From contig NC_061070.1 in NCBI RefSeq assembly GCF_021917145.1, forward strand, positions 13,972,772 through 14,036,771: a stretch of 64,000 nt of DNA, read 5' to 3'. This stretch comes from Hypomesus transpacificus. Taxonomy: Eukaryota > Chordata > Actinopteri > Osmeriformes > Osmeridae. The notes below the pieces were generated by a model that saw only the letters and a program-made list of their open reading frames with translations, was not told the origin of the DNA and made no database searches. The position numbers and the translations under genes are program-made. Positions within the stretch are counted from its first letter, which is position 1, and every line of letters begins with the position of its first letter. Below, one piece after another: positions 33,751 to 57,704 of this stretch.

Positions 33751-36700
33751 AACCCAATGTTGACAGTTATCCAGCCTTTTCATTCTTGTCAACCAAATGT
33801 TAAAGAAAGAAAAACATAAAACATTTGAAAAGCACACAATCATACCTACAGAGATTTTTAAAAGAAATCTGTTTAACTGCCAGAAAGGGAAGTACTCTTT
33901 TAATAATTTGATTTAATCTCTGCTCACAACAATATATTTAGCCTTTTCTGAAGGTGGCACAGATGTAAAAGGCTCTTTAACTCTGGTCAGGCTCTTATAT
34001 CTGCCTGCTATAATGCAACTCTGATTTTTCATTTACGAATAAGATTTGGCATTAGACCAAGAAACACTGAAGGTAATGGACTTTCTCTGTAGCTTAGAGA
34101 AATGGTCTCCCCCGGAGACCTTGACTTACATTATTAACTAACTAACGCTGTCATGTGTGTGTTGTGTGTATATGTATATATACAGTATATATTTGTATAT
34201 GTGTGTATATACGTATACACATACAGTATATGTAATCAAGCTGTGTTTGTTCCATTGGACAAAAGCAGAAATGATCTGCTTTTAACTTTTTCATTTAAAT
34301 GTTAAATAAATATTTTCATTAAATTGTCTGAGTTTGAGCTAAGAACCTATAATTGCTGTCACCTATCTACATATAGTCATTTACCAGACGCTCTTATCCA
34401 GAGCTTTCTCAGAGCTATCTGATATTGACATGCTTTGGGGCAGGAGATCCTTTAGACAAGGTGCCAGGTGTTGTTTGGTTTCCCTCTGATCCCTTGGTTG
34501 GTGTTAACAGGCAATGGACACAGGAGGACCATGGCAGTGACATAGTCCTCCAGTGACGTAGATTAACTATTGGTCTACTAATGCATGCACTGTGCACTCT
34601 GACAGCCTGTATCAAGAGTTGGATGATAAATTACAAAAAAGAGTCTGTGGAAAATGAAAAATCCCCAAGATGAATGGTCTGTTGCAAACACAAACACTTG
34701 GTATTCAGTAGGGTAAAAACAAAAGCTGCTTTCTTTATGATAACACAATCCTGCCATCTGACTGTCTGACAGCTAGTTATGCAGATGTGCGTATCAAAAC
34801 GCTGCTCTCCTCAATTGAACCCCCCTGGAATGCATTGAGTAATCAGGTCACACTGGAGTTTGCTGCCTCTCTCCCGGATGAGACAGTGAGATGGCGTCCC
34901 CTGGAAGTTAACTCTATCTTATCATTTACCTACCTGCACTGAAACTGTCTATGATGGATAGGGCTAGATAGAATCCTAATCTAGTCTGTTGCAAATGGGA
35001 GATGTGTTTTTCTCCCTTCAGTGTGCCCTGTATTTATTAGTGTCGGATGTTGATTTAAGGAGGTAGAAGGTTGTGTGTTTCCAATAACCCAACCATTGGG
35101 CTCAATTGAAGTCATGTTTGGAAGTTGAGACTTTAAGGTGCATCTCGAACTTTTGCCATGGCCCATGGTAATGTATGTATCAATGATGTTGGAATTGAAA
35201 CACAACTCTCACTACAGAGACTGTCAAACTAATCTGGAGCCAAGTGCAGAAATGTGAAATTGTGAAAATGTGAATGTCTGGCTGATGGCAGTGGAGGAGA
35301 TATAATACCAAATCTATAAAGGACAATTTCAGGCCTTAAACTCTTGGGAGCCCAGCATTCAGTCATGAAATGAATCAGTTAGATTGATCAAGAGGCCCTG
35401 TAATCACATGGGAATGTTACATGACGCTCAGATGGGGCATTGCAGGACCAGCATGGTTGGATCTAATAGATTTGAACTGATGTGCTTGGAAATCATTAAA
35501 GAAGGAGCAAATAGATTTCTCCAAGCATTTTACCCACATTTAGCAGCTGTCTGATGACATCAAGGTACTGTACTACACAGTGTATCAAGAACAAAGAGAA
35601 TGACATGAGTCAAAGACACAGATATGTAGGAACTTGAGATGAATGCAATGATTTTATTTATACTTGTACTGGTGGGTGGCCATGAAGTTAAGGTTTGTTT
35701 TATTCGTATTAGTTATAATGTAGATGATATGATTTAATAAACATTCTATGGTATTCCCTGAACCGCCTACACATGTTGCACACGTTAGTTATTTAAACTG
35801 AATCCCAACAGAAAAAAAAATCTGTGGACATGGCTGGCATAAACACAACTACAAATACAGCCCCAAGCTCCTTTAAATATCCGCTGCAAGCATGTTCAGA
35901 GTACAGCAATGTTACGGCTCATATACTGAAAACTGACAAGTTGCATGAGATGCACTTCTACCATTTTTCTCAACAGACTGCCTAGACACATCTTGGCATA
36001 TAAAAAGGCTGCATAAACATGTTCAGGCCAGTCTGTTGAAAATCCCCCAGTGAACTGAACTCTAGTTTCTTCCGATAATCTGCAGCTATCCAATGTCCTT
36101 TTGATTGAATGGATATAAGAGCTCCAGGTCTCCAATAATATCTTGCTTTCAACACCAGTGAAACTTTACGGTAATAGGTTTTATTCAAAAGAAATTGACC
36201 ACTATTGTGAATGTGAGTTGTTCCTACTGCTGGATTATGAAGCTTTCTGGGGTAACAAAAAAACGGAAATGTCTAAAAGTAATTCAGCTTTAAAATGCAT
36301 GGCTACCAAGCAGAGATTTAAGGAATGTATTCTAATATTTGTATAATGATTCTCTTCATGAACACTTGACGGCAGTAATGATGCTTCAGACCCTGCAGGC
36401 ACTGACTGAAATGGCAGTAATGCATAATGAATTTCATCATTTTAACATGGTGGACATAATAGACACAGACCATATTTCTGAACCATGTATTGTACAAAAC
36501 TAGGCCTTTATTGTTAATGTCCTGTTAGTAAGATTAAGGTAATCTCACTTGGCTTTCTGAGGCAGATGTGTCCAATTAATTGACTTTCTTTGAAGGGAGA
36601 CCAGTCAGTCTGGAAGCCAGACACTAGGAATATTTTTTCAAGGCAGGAGATACATTTATTCACTCTTCAAGTATGTAAACAAAGATAAACATTTCTGATC

Positions 36701-36948
36701 ACATTCTGATGTCTTTTTAGCGACATGTTCAATATGTCTTTAGTGACACCATTAATCATGCTACCCTCTCCGTTTCAAAATACGAATTATACAGTACATC
36801 CAAAGTTATAATCAAGTACGGTCTGATTGCATCCACTGCAACAGTACCCTCTACACAGCAAGAGCTACTGTGGGACCTGGAGTCCTTGGAAACACTAGAC
36901 TACAAGACCATATTCTCTCCCCTTCTCCTACACTAAGAGACAGAAAGT

Positions 36949-36976
36949 GTGTGTGTGTGTGTGGGGGGGGGGGGGG
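36949..36976. repeat. (GT)n followed by poly-G
   Basis: A short GT dinucleotide run passes directly into a run of about a dozen G. Low-complexity DNA only. Confidence 0.85.
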
Positions 36977-38641
36977 CACACCCTTAGCACAGTTTATTAC
37001 CATTATGTACAAAATTATTAAATGAGCATTTGAAGCATTTCACACACACCTATACCAAAGCAATAAAATAAAATAAATATTTTGTAAATTTGAGATTTGA
37101 CTGCATGGTTGTAGTATTCTATGGTAAAAAGCTGCGGTGGGTTAAGATGCTTACGTGTGACACTGCTTCCCTGCTGCTATCTTGAGCAAAGCACGTCATG
37201 TATGTGCACGCAACCAGTCCTATTTACCTCAATCCTACAGGCTGGCTCAGAGGCACGTCTCACTGCTGGAGGCACAGAGTCGTTGTCTGGCAACCCTTGA
37301 TCAAAGAGTGCTGCTGTGTGACCAGCACGTTAGGGAGTACAGCACTGAGAGCCAAGCTGAATAAAACCCTCTATAAACAAATCCCCATCTGCATCCTCTG
37401 ATCATGAAATGTGCTAAACTGTTACTCTAACAAAAAAAACAAGGATTGTTGTGTCTCTCACCTGTGGTGCAGAGGAGTATGTGTTCACCTGTACTAGAAA
37501 GCCTGGTGTTTGGACCTCTGCCATGGATATTAAACCCTCACTGTTTCTCTGATTAAGACCAACTTCCTTCTGTCTTAATTGGCATGACTGAAGCATGGTA
37601 ACATTTTGAACTGACATATTCAAGTCAGCTGACCTTTACAGACTGGAATTCCAGCAAAAGGAAAATGTGAATCAATGTAATTGGGGGGCTATGGCTACTG
37701 CTTATTCATTCTATTGGAAATAGCACAGATACAGCTTTTGTCCTTGGGCAAATATGGAAATTCTCAGTTTTCTATTGGGCCTTGTCATTATAATGCTTAA
37801 CTGGTGCACATTCATTTGCACAATTAATAAATGATCTGACAGACTCTTGACTATAAATAAAATATTTACCAAAAAAACATAAAAACTGTTTCCGAAGCCA
37901 AGAGTAGCAAAATACCGTATTTGCATCAATGAATGTTTTCAAAATAGAAACTGGGTTGCGCAAAGCCTGCTTGGTTCAATGTAAACATGCTTTGATTTCT
38001 GAAATGTCAGCGCAGTTACAGAAAGGGGCAAAATAATACTTTTTGTGCTTGAACTGCTGATCTTCTCGTCATTGTCAACCTTTTTTGTATGGATTCAATT
38101 AAATCAGCAAGAATGGAACTATCTTGAATTAACATTTGAACACCTGTAATGCACAGGTGGTGCAGTATTTATTTTAAATGCAAGTACACCATACCAAAAT
38201 AACTGCTTACAAAATGCACCTCAAATTAAATCACATTGATACAAATATCAAAATAAAAAACAGTTAATCATTAAACAGTCGAGTAATTTCCTAAACGTTT
38301 TTACATATTTATGTAATCAATAAAGTTTCTTAATTGTGTTCTCAAGTGTTTGCTTTTTGTTTTACATCAGATAGCAAGAGTGTAGTCTTCACTTTGGTGG
38401 TATAAGGACTTGTGTCACATCATGTAGGAGTGACACCTGTTGACAAAGACAGCTGTAGGTGTTCTATACATTCCATGATGTGGGCTGACCTTTGACCCCA
38501 TATATAGCTTAATAAAATACAGTGCCTATATAAAAAATATGTTTTCACTAATTCAGAGTTTTTCTTATAGATGTCCATAAATAATTTCATACATACATAA
38601 ATAGATATTCTGTACATGGATTAGAAATGTTCTTACAAAGG

Positions 38642-38647
38642 TTTATT
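38642..38647 (-). terminator. vwc2 polyadenylation signal candidate
   Basis: The reverse complement reads AATAAA about 190 nt after the vwc2 stop codon. It is the nearest canonical signal, but a longer 3' UTR cannot be excluded because more A/T-rich hexamers follow. Confidence 0.4.
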
Positions 38648-38772
38648 CAGTAGTACATGTGGTACTAAATGCAGAGATGGTCCTAGTGTGGGGTTCTGAC
38701 CCTGCTGTCCGGTGGACTCCAAAGGCAGCGTGTTGCGTGGGCACTAAGAGAGCACTCATGGCTCAGGCCCAA

Positions 38773-38821
38773 CCCCCCCCCCCCCCTCCTCCCCCCTATC
38801 CTCCTCCCCCTCCCACCCCCC
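38773..38821 (-). repeat. G-rich tract in vwc2 3' UTR
   Basis: On the transcript strand this is a run of G tracts of three to fourteen residues separated by short A/T spacers. It starts about 11 nt after the vwc2 TAG. It satisfies the four-G-tract pattern for a G-quadruplex in the RNA. It is also the kind of sequence that causes sequencing and replication errors. Confidence 0.8.
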
Positions 38822-38832
38822 GAGGCAAGTCT

Positions 38833-45727
<6,895 letters not shown>

Positions 45728-48656
45728 TTAAACCAGGATTAAGTCCATAGCATTTTGTCAGATTTGGTCAGCCACATTTAGTCATTGGTGTCAACACCAT
45801 CGGCTTTAATAACACTCATCACCAAACTGTTTGTCAAGTCACAGAAAGCCTACAGAAGGCAGTAGAGAGAGAAATGGGTTTCCAGAAGCGTGTGGATTCA
45901 CATGCCCTATGTTAAGAAATCAATATGGTTTCTTACTCTAACACTACCTTCTATCAATTGCTTCCAGCAGTGACAGACTGAGAAGAAGATGGGTTAAAAA
46001 TGGGGCTGAGTCTAACACAAACTCTTTTCTTGGAACAAAGAAGATGAATCAATGCATACTTTTTTAAATGAATGAGTGAAACTGTATATAATAGAGAAGA
46101 AATTGATTAGTAAATAGATCACAACTCTTTTTACGCATTTATTGAAGCCAAAAGTAAGTACCAGAAGATGATGTATGATGATCAGTGACTACAGAACACA
46201 GACTGCAGTTCACAGAAAGACAGATATTTCGTAATGGCTCCAATTTAGCCCTTGCATTGGCTCCAAGACCCCTCGCATTCATTATTCCACTTGGTGTTAT
46301 ATTTAAATGTGTAGGTGCTTTATGTTTTTTTTTGTTAAAATGTACTATCCCCAATGCTTCATAACATGGGACAGATCAAGTGTCCACCTAAAGCCAAAAT
46401 TGAAGACTATAGCCTAAGATTTCAGCTAGTATTTCAGAGTTCACTTACAACATTGACGTGAAGAGTACATATATAGCCTGGTGTGAAAGGTACTTTTATG
46501 TTAGACTGACTTCAACTCGAAATGTAGCTGTAGACTTGTCCGGCTCATTTAGGCACAGTCCATTCTGTATTGATTAATATGTCAACTACATGAAACTGAA
46601 TTTGTTTTCATTAGACAGGGATAGGTAACACGGTTCAACAACTGGTTTCCAAATGATTCTACGAAACATAAGGTTTATCGATACTTAAAGCTGTCCGTGA
46701 GCATGTATCTGGGGATTAACTAAAAAGGATCAATATGAAAAGAAATGAGTCGGATTCTGCAGTCTACCATGCCACCTCAACGTGATCAATGTGGAGAAAA
46801 AGGCTAGATAAATTCCAGCTCAATTCATTTCAAATCTGAACATGAAAACTAAATGTCACTTCATGCATAGCAAGGGAAACATAACATCTCTGTGAATTCC
46901 AATACTTTTCAGAATGAAAGGCTTGAGTGAATTGAGATGGGAATCTGTCTTGCCACATTGCCACACTGGCAGTAACTGAATGGTGGTTTATTTGAATTGC
47001 TATGTTAGAGGCTGAATCCTTAGAGCCAGAAGGTGAATGCGCTGCATACCGATTGCAGCAGAAAGAGAGAGTGCCAGAAAAGCCCTTATTAGTAAAAGGA
47101 CATAGTTTGGCTCTGTTCATCCTAACCTTGCTATCTTAACAGCAGTTACAGCCTGTTAGAGTGCTACTGCTGCAGCCTGTCCTCCTTTTCTCTAACTGGA
47201 CTGTGTGTGGCCCTCAGGCAAGTCATCATATCCTAGGCTCACGGTGGCCACGGCCTGAGCTTATCTGTCTCATTAGAGATGGATGGTCAACTGAATGTGA
47301 AAGACGCCAATTTTATAGCATTTAAATTGCTACTTTAAATCACTGCTATCACATTTTAAAATTGTAATTAGTCATCTCTAATTACATTTTCATTGAGAGC
47401 GTCTTCAAGAGTTAACTACTTTTGTATACAGTGTTTGTTTTGACACCGTTTCGGTCACTACTAATAACGTTTGTTTATGGGTGGAAAGATCTCACCGCAA
47501 AAACAGATGTCTTGGGGGTCCAGTTTAATAACAACTTGGTGAATACAGTGCTTTTAGAAGACGTCCACTTAAGTAAAATGGTTTCTAAGTTGATTGTTAT
47601 TATATATTGGTTGACAAATGTATAATTTTGCAACTGATTTAATTAATCAAGGGCAATTAAAAAGAACAACACCATTCAGCTCCTTGTTCAGTGTCAGCTA
47701 ATATGGTTCACCCATGGCGGGTTGCCTTTATTGGGTCAACACCAGTGTAAATAGTGGCAATCTCACTCTCTCTTGAGTGGAGTTCCTATTTCTGCTGAAA
47801 TATTCTGCAGCTGTCAAGAGACTAATTCTTCCAATTGTTTATTTATGACATTGACTTGATGTAAATTGATGTCAATGAATAAGCATTTTGAAGTTGAACT
47901 TCAAAGCTGACCAGCATTATAACAGAAACTGCTATCATGACCTGCAAAAGATAGATAACCGCACAGCCAAGAGCCATGTCATCTCATAGAATTAAGGATA
48001 ATCTTCTAAATTAATTTATGACATGAGCAATGCACTTCTCATGTTTACTATACAATTTAATGTTGATCCCTAAACATAATGTATTCTCAGAGTGAAATGC
48101 ATATCTTTTGTCTATGTGCTTATAATAATATAAGAACATTTTTTTTATGTTTTTTTTTACCAGGATGAATAATCTCCTCTGTACAGATGACATAGGAGCA
48201 GATCAACATTTCGCTTTGAAGCAAGCTTCATTTAGTGACAATGCAGATCAACAAAGATTAAACTGAAACCCTTGAGACAGTAGTGGCTAGTTTGACAGAG
48301 TTAAAACAGCATTGAATTAATGATCCTTAACTTGATGAGTATCAATTTATTTAAACAAATTAATTATTTGAAACGATAAAATCCAATTACAGAAATAAGA
48401 ATGACCATGTTAATCTCCAAGACATTCTAAAGCTGCCAGGAAGTGAATAAATATTGCTTTGGGCTGTCTAGAATAGAATTGTATCCCTGACAGTGATACA
48501 ATCTGATGACCCATAATCCAAACAGACACATAAACATAAGACTCTCCCATTAAGTCAATGTGTCAAAATCATCAACAAAAAGTAAAAATGTGTTGCAACC
48601 CAAACACCTGCAGGCAACAAATACTGTGTGCCATTCTAATGACAGCCAGCATCCCC

Positions 48657-48687
48657 TCTACCCCCACCCCCACCCCCACCCCCACCC
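48657..48687. repeat. (CCCCCA)n minisatellite
   Basis: About five head-to-tail copies of CCCCCA, followed by a short CA run. The other strand is a G-tract sequence. It lies within the vwc2 5' UTR intron. Confidence 0.85.
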
Positions 48688-49394
48688 ATTCGTACACACA
48701 CACACACTCATATTGTATTTGGGGTCTATGTATCCAACGTGTGAAATGTGCACTTTGTGCAAAAACAGCCAACTTTACCAACTTTCCAAAGGCACTGAAA
48801 CTAGGTTATCATGGCAACATCCTGCAAACTGTGCCTTTTAATAGAAATGCACGTTGATGCATTAGATGCTTGGCAGTTAAATAGTCAACATGTGATCTCT
48901 CAATCAACACACATAATTATACTTAAATAAAAAATAAAAATGTGATTAACAAGTTGAGATGTTGATGATGGAGATTATTACGGAGATGATGATAATGATG
49001 ATGAACGGAAACGTGTTTGCACGAGCTACATTGCTATTGCAATTACAAGATTACTGCAAATCGGCAATATACTGATGTATTTTTCTTTGTGCATCGTGTA
49101 TAGGATACATTTCACATTGCCAGCACCTGTAGCGACGTTGACACATACTGTAGTACGGATATCAGCATTTGGTAAGGAATCTATTTAAATGCATTTAAAT
49201 GCTTGCTAATAAGTTCCATTAAATGCATTTTAAACGTTAAATAACCTATATACAGTGTGAGAAGAAGCTCAACAGCTTTTGTACATGTACATGTTTTGTA
49301 GCATACATGTTTTTGTAAGATAGGCTACACAATATAATCATGCATTTACTGAAATACCCCTAGGACTTGTCCTGATGTGTACACTACATGTTGC

Positions 49395-49428
49395 GATTAA
49401 TTTACCGTTTACTAACGGTAAATTAATC
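49395..49428. repeat. Perfect 15-bp hairpin
   Basis: GATTAATTTACCGTT at 49395-49409 and its exact reverse complement at 49414-49428 flank the 4-nt loop TACT. It sits about 140 bp inside the vwc2 5' UTR intron, close to the probable first exon. It could be a palindromic protein-binding site or a chance foldback. Confidence 0.8.
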
Positions 49429-49566
49429 TAGGCTGATCAGATGATGATCTGCTCTAATTTAATCTGACATTTGAGGAACATGCATTTAATATTGAACGCA
49501 TTTTCAGTTTTCAAATAAAGTTGTTAAACAACAGGAATACTACGTGAAAGCTTTATAATTCAGTAC

Positions 49567-49930
49567 CTGTGGTCCTCCAAATGTACCGGTATCCGTTAGT
49601 TGACTGTTTGGGTTGATGTAGAAGTCAAATAAATGAGCCTCACATTAAGGATGAAAGGTGCCCACGAGAGCAACAAATAATCACTACTGGTAGGATATCT
49701 GGCGCGTATCTCCAATAAAGTAGATCTAGCTCCGGTAATCTAAGAATCTACCGCAACTTGGACCTACCTCGTTCGATGAATGCTACTGAGTAGCGAAGCA
49801 GCAAACGCTTTTCCTTGTCTATATTGTGACTTTATTGTAAGGGAGGGTGAAAAAAAACTGTTGAACCCTACGTCACATCCAAGGAATCAATGAAAATGGG
49901 ACCGTCGACTTGACCACTAGATGGAGCAAA
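49567..49930 (-). promoter_or_regulatory. Probable vwc2 first exon and promoter
   Basis: On the minus strand a good donor (ACAG followed by GTACTG) ends a candidate non-coding exon at 49567. The sequence just upstream is less AT-rich, and a CRE-like GTGACGTA lies at about 49869-49876. The position, 3.9 kb before the first coding exon, suits a leader exon and promoter. There is no transcript support. Confidence 0.35.
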
Positions 49931-51340
49931 TGGTTACTGGAGTGAAGAGAACATGGTTGACGACCACTCGCTCGTTAGAATATAACGTTTTAATATCCTA
50001 GAATAAGAAAAAAAATAAAGTAGTTTTTTGTGCAAACAGCATCTTTACAGATATAAACCTCGTGAAAGGCACACAGTCTCACATCATACATCTGAGTAGT
50101 GTACAGCCAAATGTTCAGGGATTTAGAACAGGGTAGGCTATGTCTGTGTGTAAACCTCTTGAAAATGTGTGTGTTGATCATATAATTCAAAAATGAGGTA
50201 AATTAAAATCTAAATTTGGTACTTTATTCAGTAACATTTTAAATCTCTGCTCAACTTCCTCTACTCTTGAAAGATGAAATCATTAATGTAACATTAGCGA
50301 GAGTCTGTGAACTAATAACTGCTCAAGGCACGCAGCAGAAATGGAGCAGTGTAACTCCCCCACAGTAACCCTCAGGTTGAAATGTAACCTCTCACTGTCA
50401 TTATGTTCCCATCCCTATTAACTATTGATTATCTCCAACAGCATTTTAGACCTTAATGTGGTAATGTCCCAATATTGGTATTTTAGACATGTACATAAAG
50501 AGCTTTGTGCTTTAATGGGTTTGGACTGTGAGTGAGAAATTTCAAAGTCGATAAAGCTTTACTGGGGAAAGGGGCATTTAAAATGCAGCAGGCAGGAAGC
50601 AAGCTTGCAGTGGGGTATGAGACAAGGGGCAGAGGAGCAGGAGCCACCTATCTGGCCATTAGCGAGGGCCATGCCTCAATGGGTTCCTGTAGCACTTGTG
50701 AGGAAATTCTAAAGGATGTCTTGTGTTGAATATTTACTGAATGAAGGTCACACTAAGTTCATAGAAAGTTAGAAGTAAAGTCAGAAAATATTTTCCCTGA
50801 CGTTGTGAAGCACTGTAATGTTAAGGAAGACACTGCACCCCTTCAACAAAAGTAAGACGAGATACAAACGTTCCACCCCAGTAATTCCATCCCCATGTCT
50901 GTTTATAAATTATGCTAAGGGACATATCACACAGCGCAAGTAAATTGAACATGGAAAGTGTCCTTTGTTTTCCCCTCTATATCTTGTCATAGTATTGCTA
51001 GTTGGGTCCAAGGTTTAAAATCCACAAAATTCAAGTCTGCAAAATCATGGTCATGTTGGATTAGTTTTTTAAACGAAGAAAAAAAACGGACTTTCATAAC
51101 TAATAAATTATTGATGGGGATTACAGAATGATTGAAATGTTTTTGCACCCTGATTATACTGTGTAGTGTAGGTTAAATACAGGTGGGCTATGCCATGCAA
51201 TGTAATATGCTGACTCCTTTTAGTTGAGTATCTACATAGTATACATCTAAAATGTACTATTATAATTTGAATTACTCTATTTTCGTAAACTACAACATTG
51301 TTCAATTGTGCAGTGCAAAACAAATAAAAAATAACACTTT
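49931..51340. other. vwc2-pcbp4 intergenic region
   Basis: This short interval separates two minus-strand genes that lie on different human chromosomes. It is AT-rich apart from a more GC-balanced stretch at about 50520-50730, which has an open frame but no recognisable protein. Nothing else is seen. Confidence 0.45.
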
Positions 51341-51359
51341 GTAATCATAAAAAGCTCTA

Positions 51360-51365
51360 TTTATT
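51360..51365 (-). terminator. pcbp4 polyadenylation signal candidate
   Basis: The reverse complement reads AATAAA about 980 nt after the pcbp4 stop. It implies a 3' UTR of about 1 kb covering 51340-52341, in which I see no gene. Confidence 0.45.
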
Positions 51366-52341
51366 CCAAGGTAATTCTGCATATGACAAAATGTAACAAA
51401 TATGGAGAGCTCATTACCAAAACCAAGGGTGACACTGGCTACAAACACAAAGACATATTTTTGTTAGAATTTGTTCTTCATCAACCATAGACATTGAAAG
51501 CAGATCAAAATATGAAGCATTGCAGCAACTCAATTCATATGGATTTTAGAGAATAACAGCTACAGGAGTTTGGCCAGTCCAACCCTACATGATTATTGTG
51601 TAGAGTCAAATCCACAAGAATCCATGTGGCTTTAGGGTAATCCCGCCAGAACTGCAACTGTGAAACGCTACTACAGAACACCCAAGCCTGCTACCACTGA
51701 GGAGAGCCTATTGAGAAAGGACAAGAGGAAATATGACAGAGGAACAAGGGAGTGGAACAACTGTCATTAAAGTAAACTTCACAGTAATTACTAATTTACC
51801 AGAAAAATGCATCAATACGTTCCTGGAAAGGTAGAAGTGTAATTTAACATGACACTGTCTGTTCTAAAATCTAAATGACTGGTTAACTATTTATACCAAT
51901 ACAAAATAAAAAGTACTTTGAGTAAATTGTCAGTACAGCTCATATAAGAAAACGTTTGAGCTAGAAATTCCATGAAAAATTATTTTTGTAAACTTCAGTG
52001 GGACACAATTCAGGCACATAAAGAAGATCTGCTGTGCTTGTTATTATGCTGCTGATGAGCTTCTATAGTCCCTGTGCTCTGCCATGCCATACATGTTCAT
52101 GTCTATATAAGAGAAATGCTTGACTTGACATATAATTGCTTTTCCCTTTATTATGTAGGTCATAGATTTTACCTGTAGCAGGTAACAAAGCATTGCCCTA
52201 CTGACCTTAATATGCCGGTAAGTATGCAATTAGTTTCCGACTGTCTCTCTAGACAGTGCTTGTAAGATCAGTACAAATGAAACATCGGTTTGTGTTTGCA
52301 GTTGAAACATGGCCAATACAAAGACCAAGAAAGCTTGTATA

Positions 52342-56971
<4,630 letters not shown>

Positions 56972-57661
56972 CTTTACTTCAAACAAAGGTCTTGAGACTG
57001 CTAAACTTCACACTAAATGCTCTGTGAACACAACCGTTGAACCATTTAAATCAATTATTCCATAATCAAACAGATGTACTGTATGCCCAAATGAAATCAA
57101 TCACAATAATTCTGTAGACTACACTGTCAATTGTTCCTACATACAGGTATAGTAAATAGTTCCATCTTCATGGTAAAGACCTCTTGTTGTGGAGCTGGTA
57201 TTAAAACATTGTAGATGACACAGTGGTTCCAGTAACCTGTGTAAAATCAGCATGACCACTAATGTTCTCTACACATGGGACTTCCTCATTAGTTCTGGCT
57301 AAGTTGAACTTGTGACTCTTTCAGATAACAACTAAAGGAGCTGCTTGTGCCCATCGGGCCTAGATCAAGTGATGTCTGTGTGACCCTCTTTAAAAAGAGC
57401 TTGCAAATATCACACTGAGAGAGCACAATGTCTCACTGTTCACTTAGCGTAATTTGTCATACTTGCAATAGCTATAGTGGAATCTCTCTGAACACAACAC
57501 ATACAAAAGTGAAGAGATTCCATAATCTGATGTGGGATTTCTCCTTTATACAATCCATAATTCAATGTCTTCCTTCACCATGTAATTTTGCTGTACACAC
57601 TGCACAAATATGTAGACAACAAAAAGCGTGATGCATGACTTTGACTTTTTCAGTTACTTAC

Positions 57662-57704
57662 ATCAACTAATGGAGGAAGATAACTCTCTGCCGCCATGCC
57701 ACAC
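57662..57704 (-). other. Probable pcbp4 5' UTR exon with uORF
   Basis: On the minus strand a T-rich tract and AG precede this segment, and GTAAGT follows it, so both splice sites are strong. It contains ATGGCGGCA and encodes MAAESYLPPLVD up to the donor. Spliced to the acceptor near 56998-57001, the frame continues a few codons to TAA at 56974-56976, two nucleotides before the pcbp4 ATG. That makes it an upstream ORF and not an alternative start for the KH protein. Confidence 0.45.

Larger units (their letters stand above)
30093..38640. other. spata48-vwc2 intergenic region
   Basis: I recognise no coding gene in this 8.5-kb stretch. In mammals zpbp occupies this interval, but no Ig-like or Cys-rich zpbp exon is apparent. 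It holds an inverted repeat at 32351-32520, two SINE-like copies at 33271-33480 and 33550-33750, a G run near 32030-32042, a TA/TG-rich patch near 34150-34230 and a GT/G run at 36949-36976. A moderately GC-balanced, repeat-free stretch at 31420-31910 could be a conserved non-coding element. The remainder is AT-rich. Confidence 0.5.
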
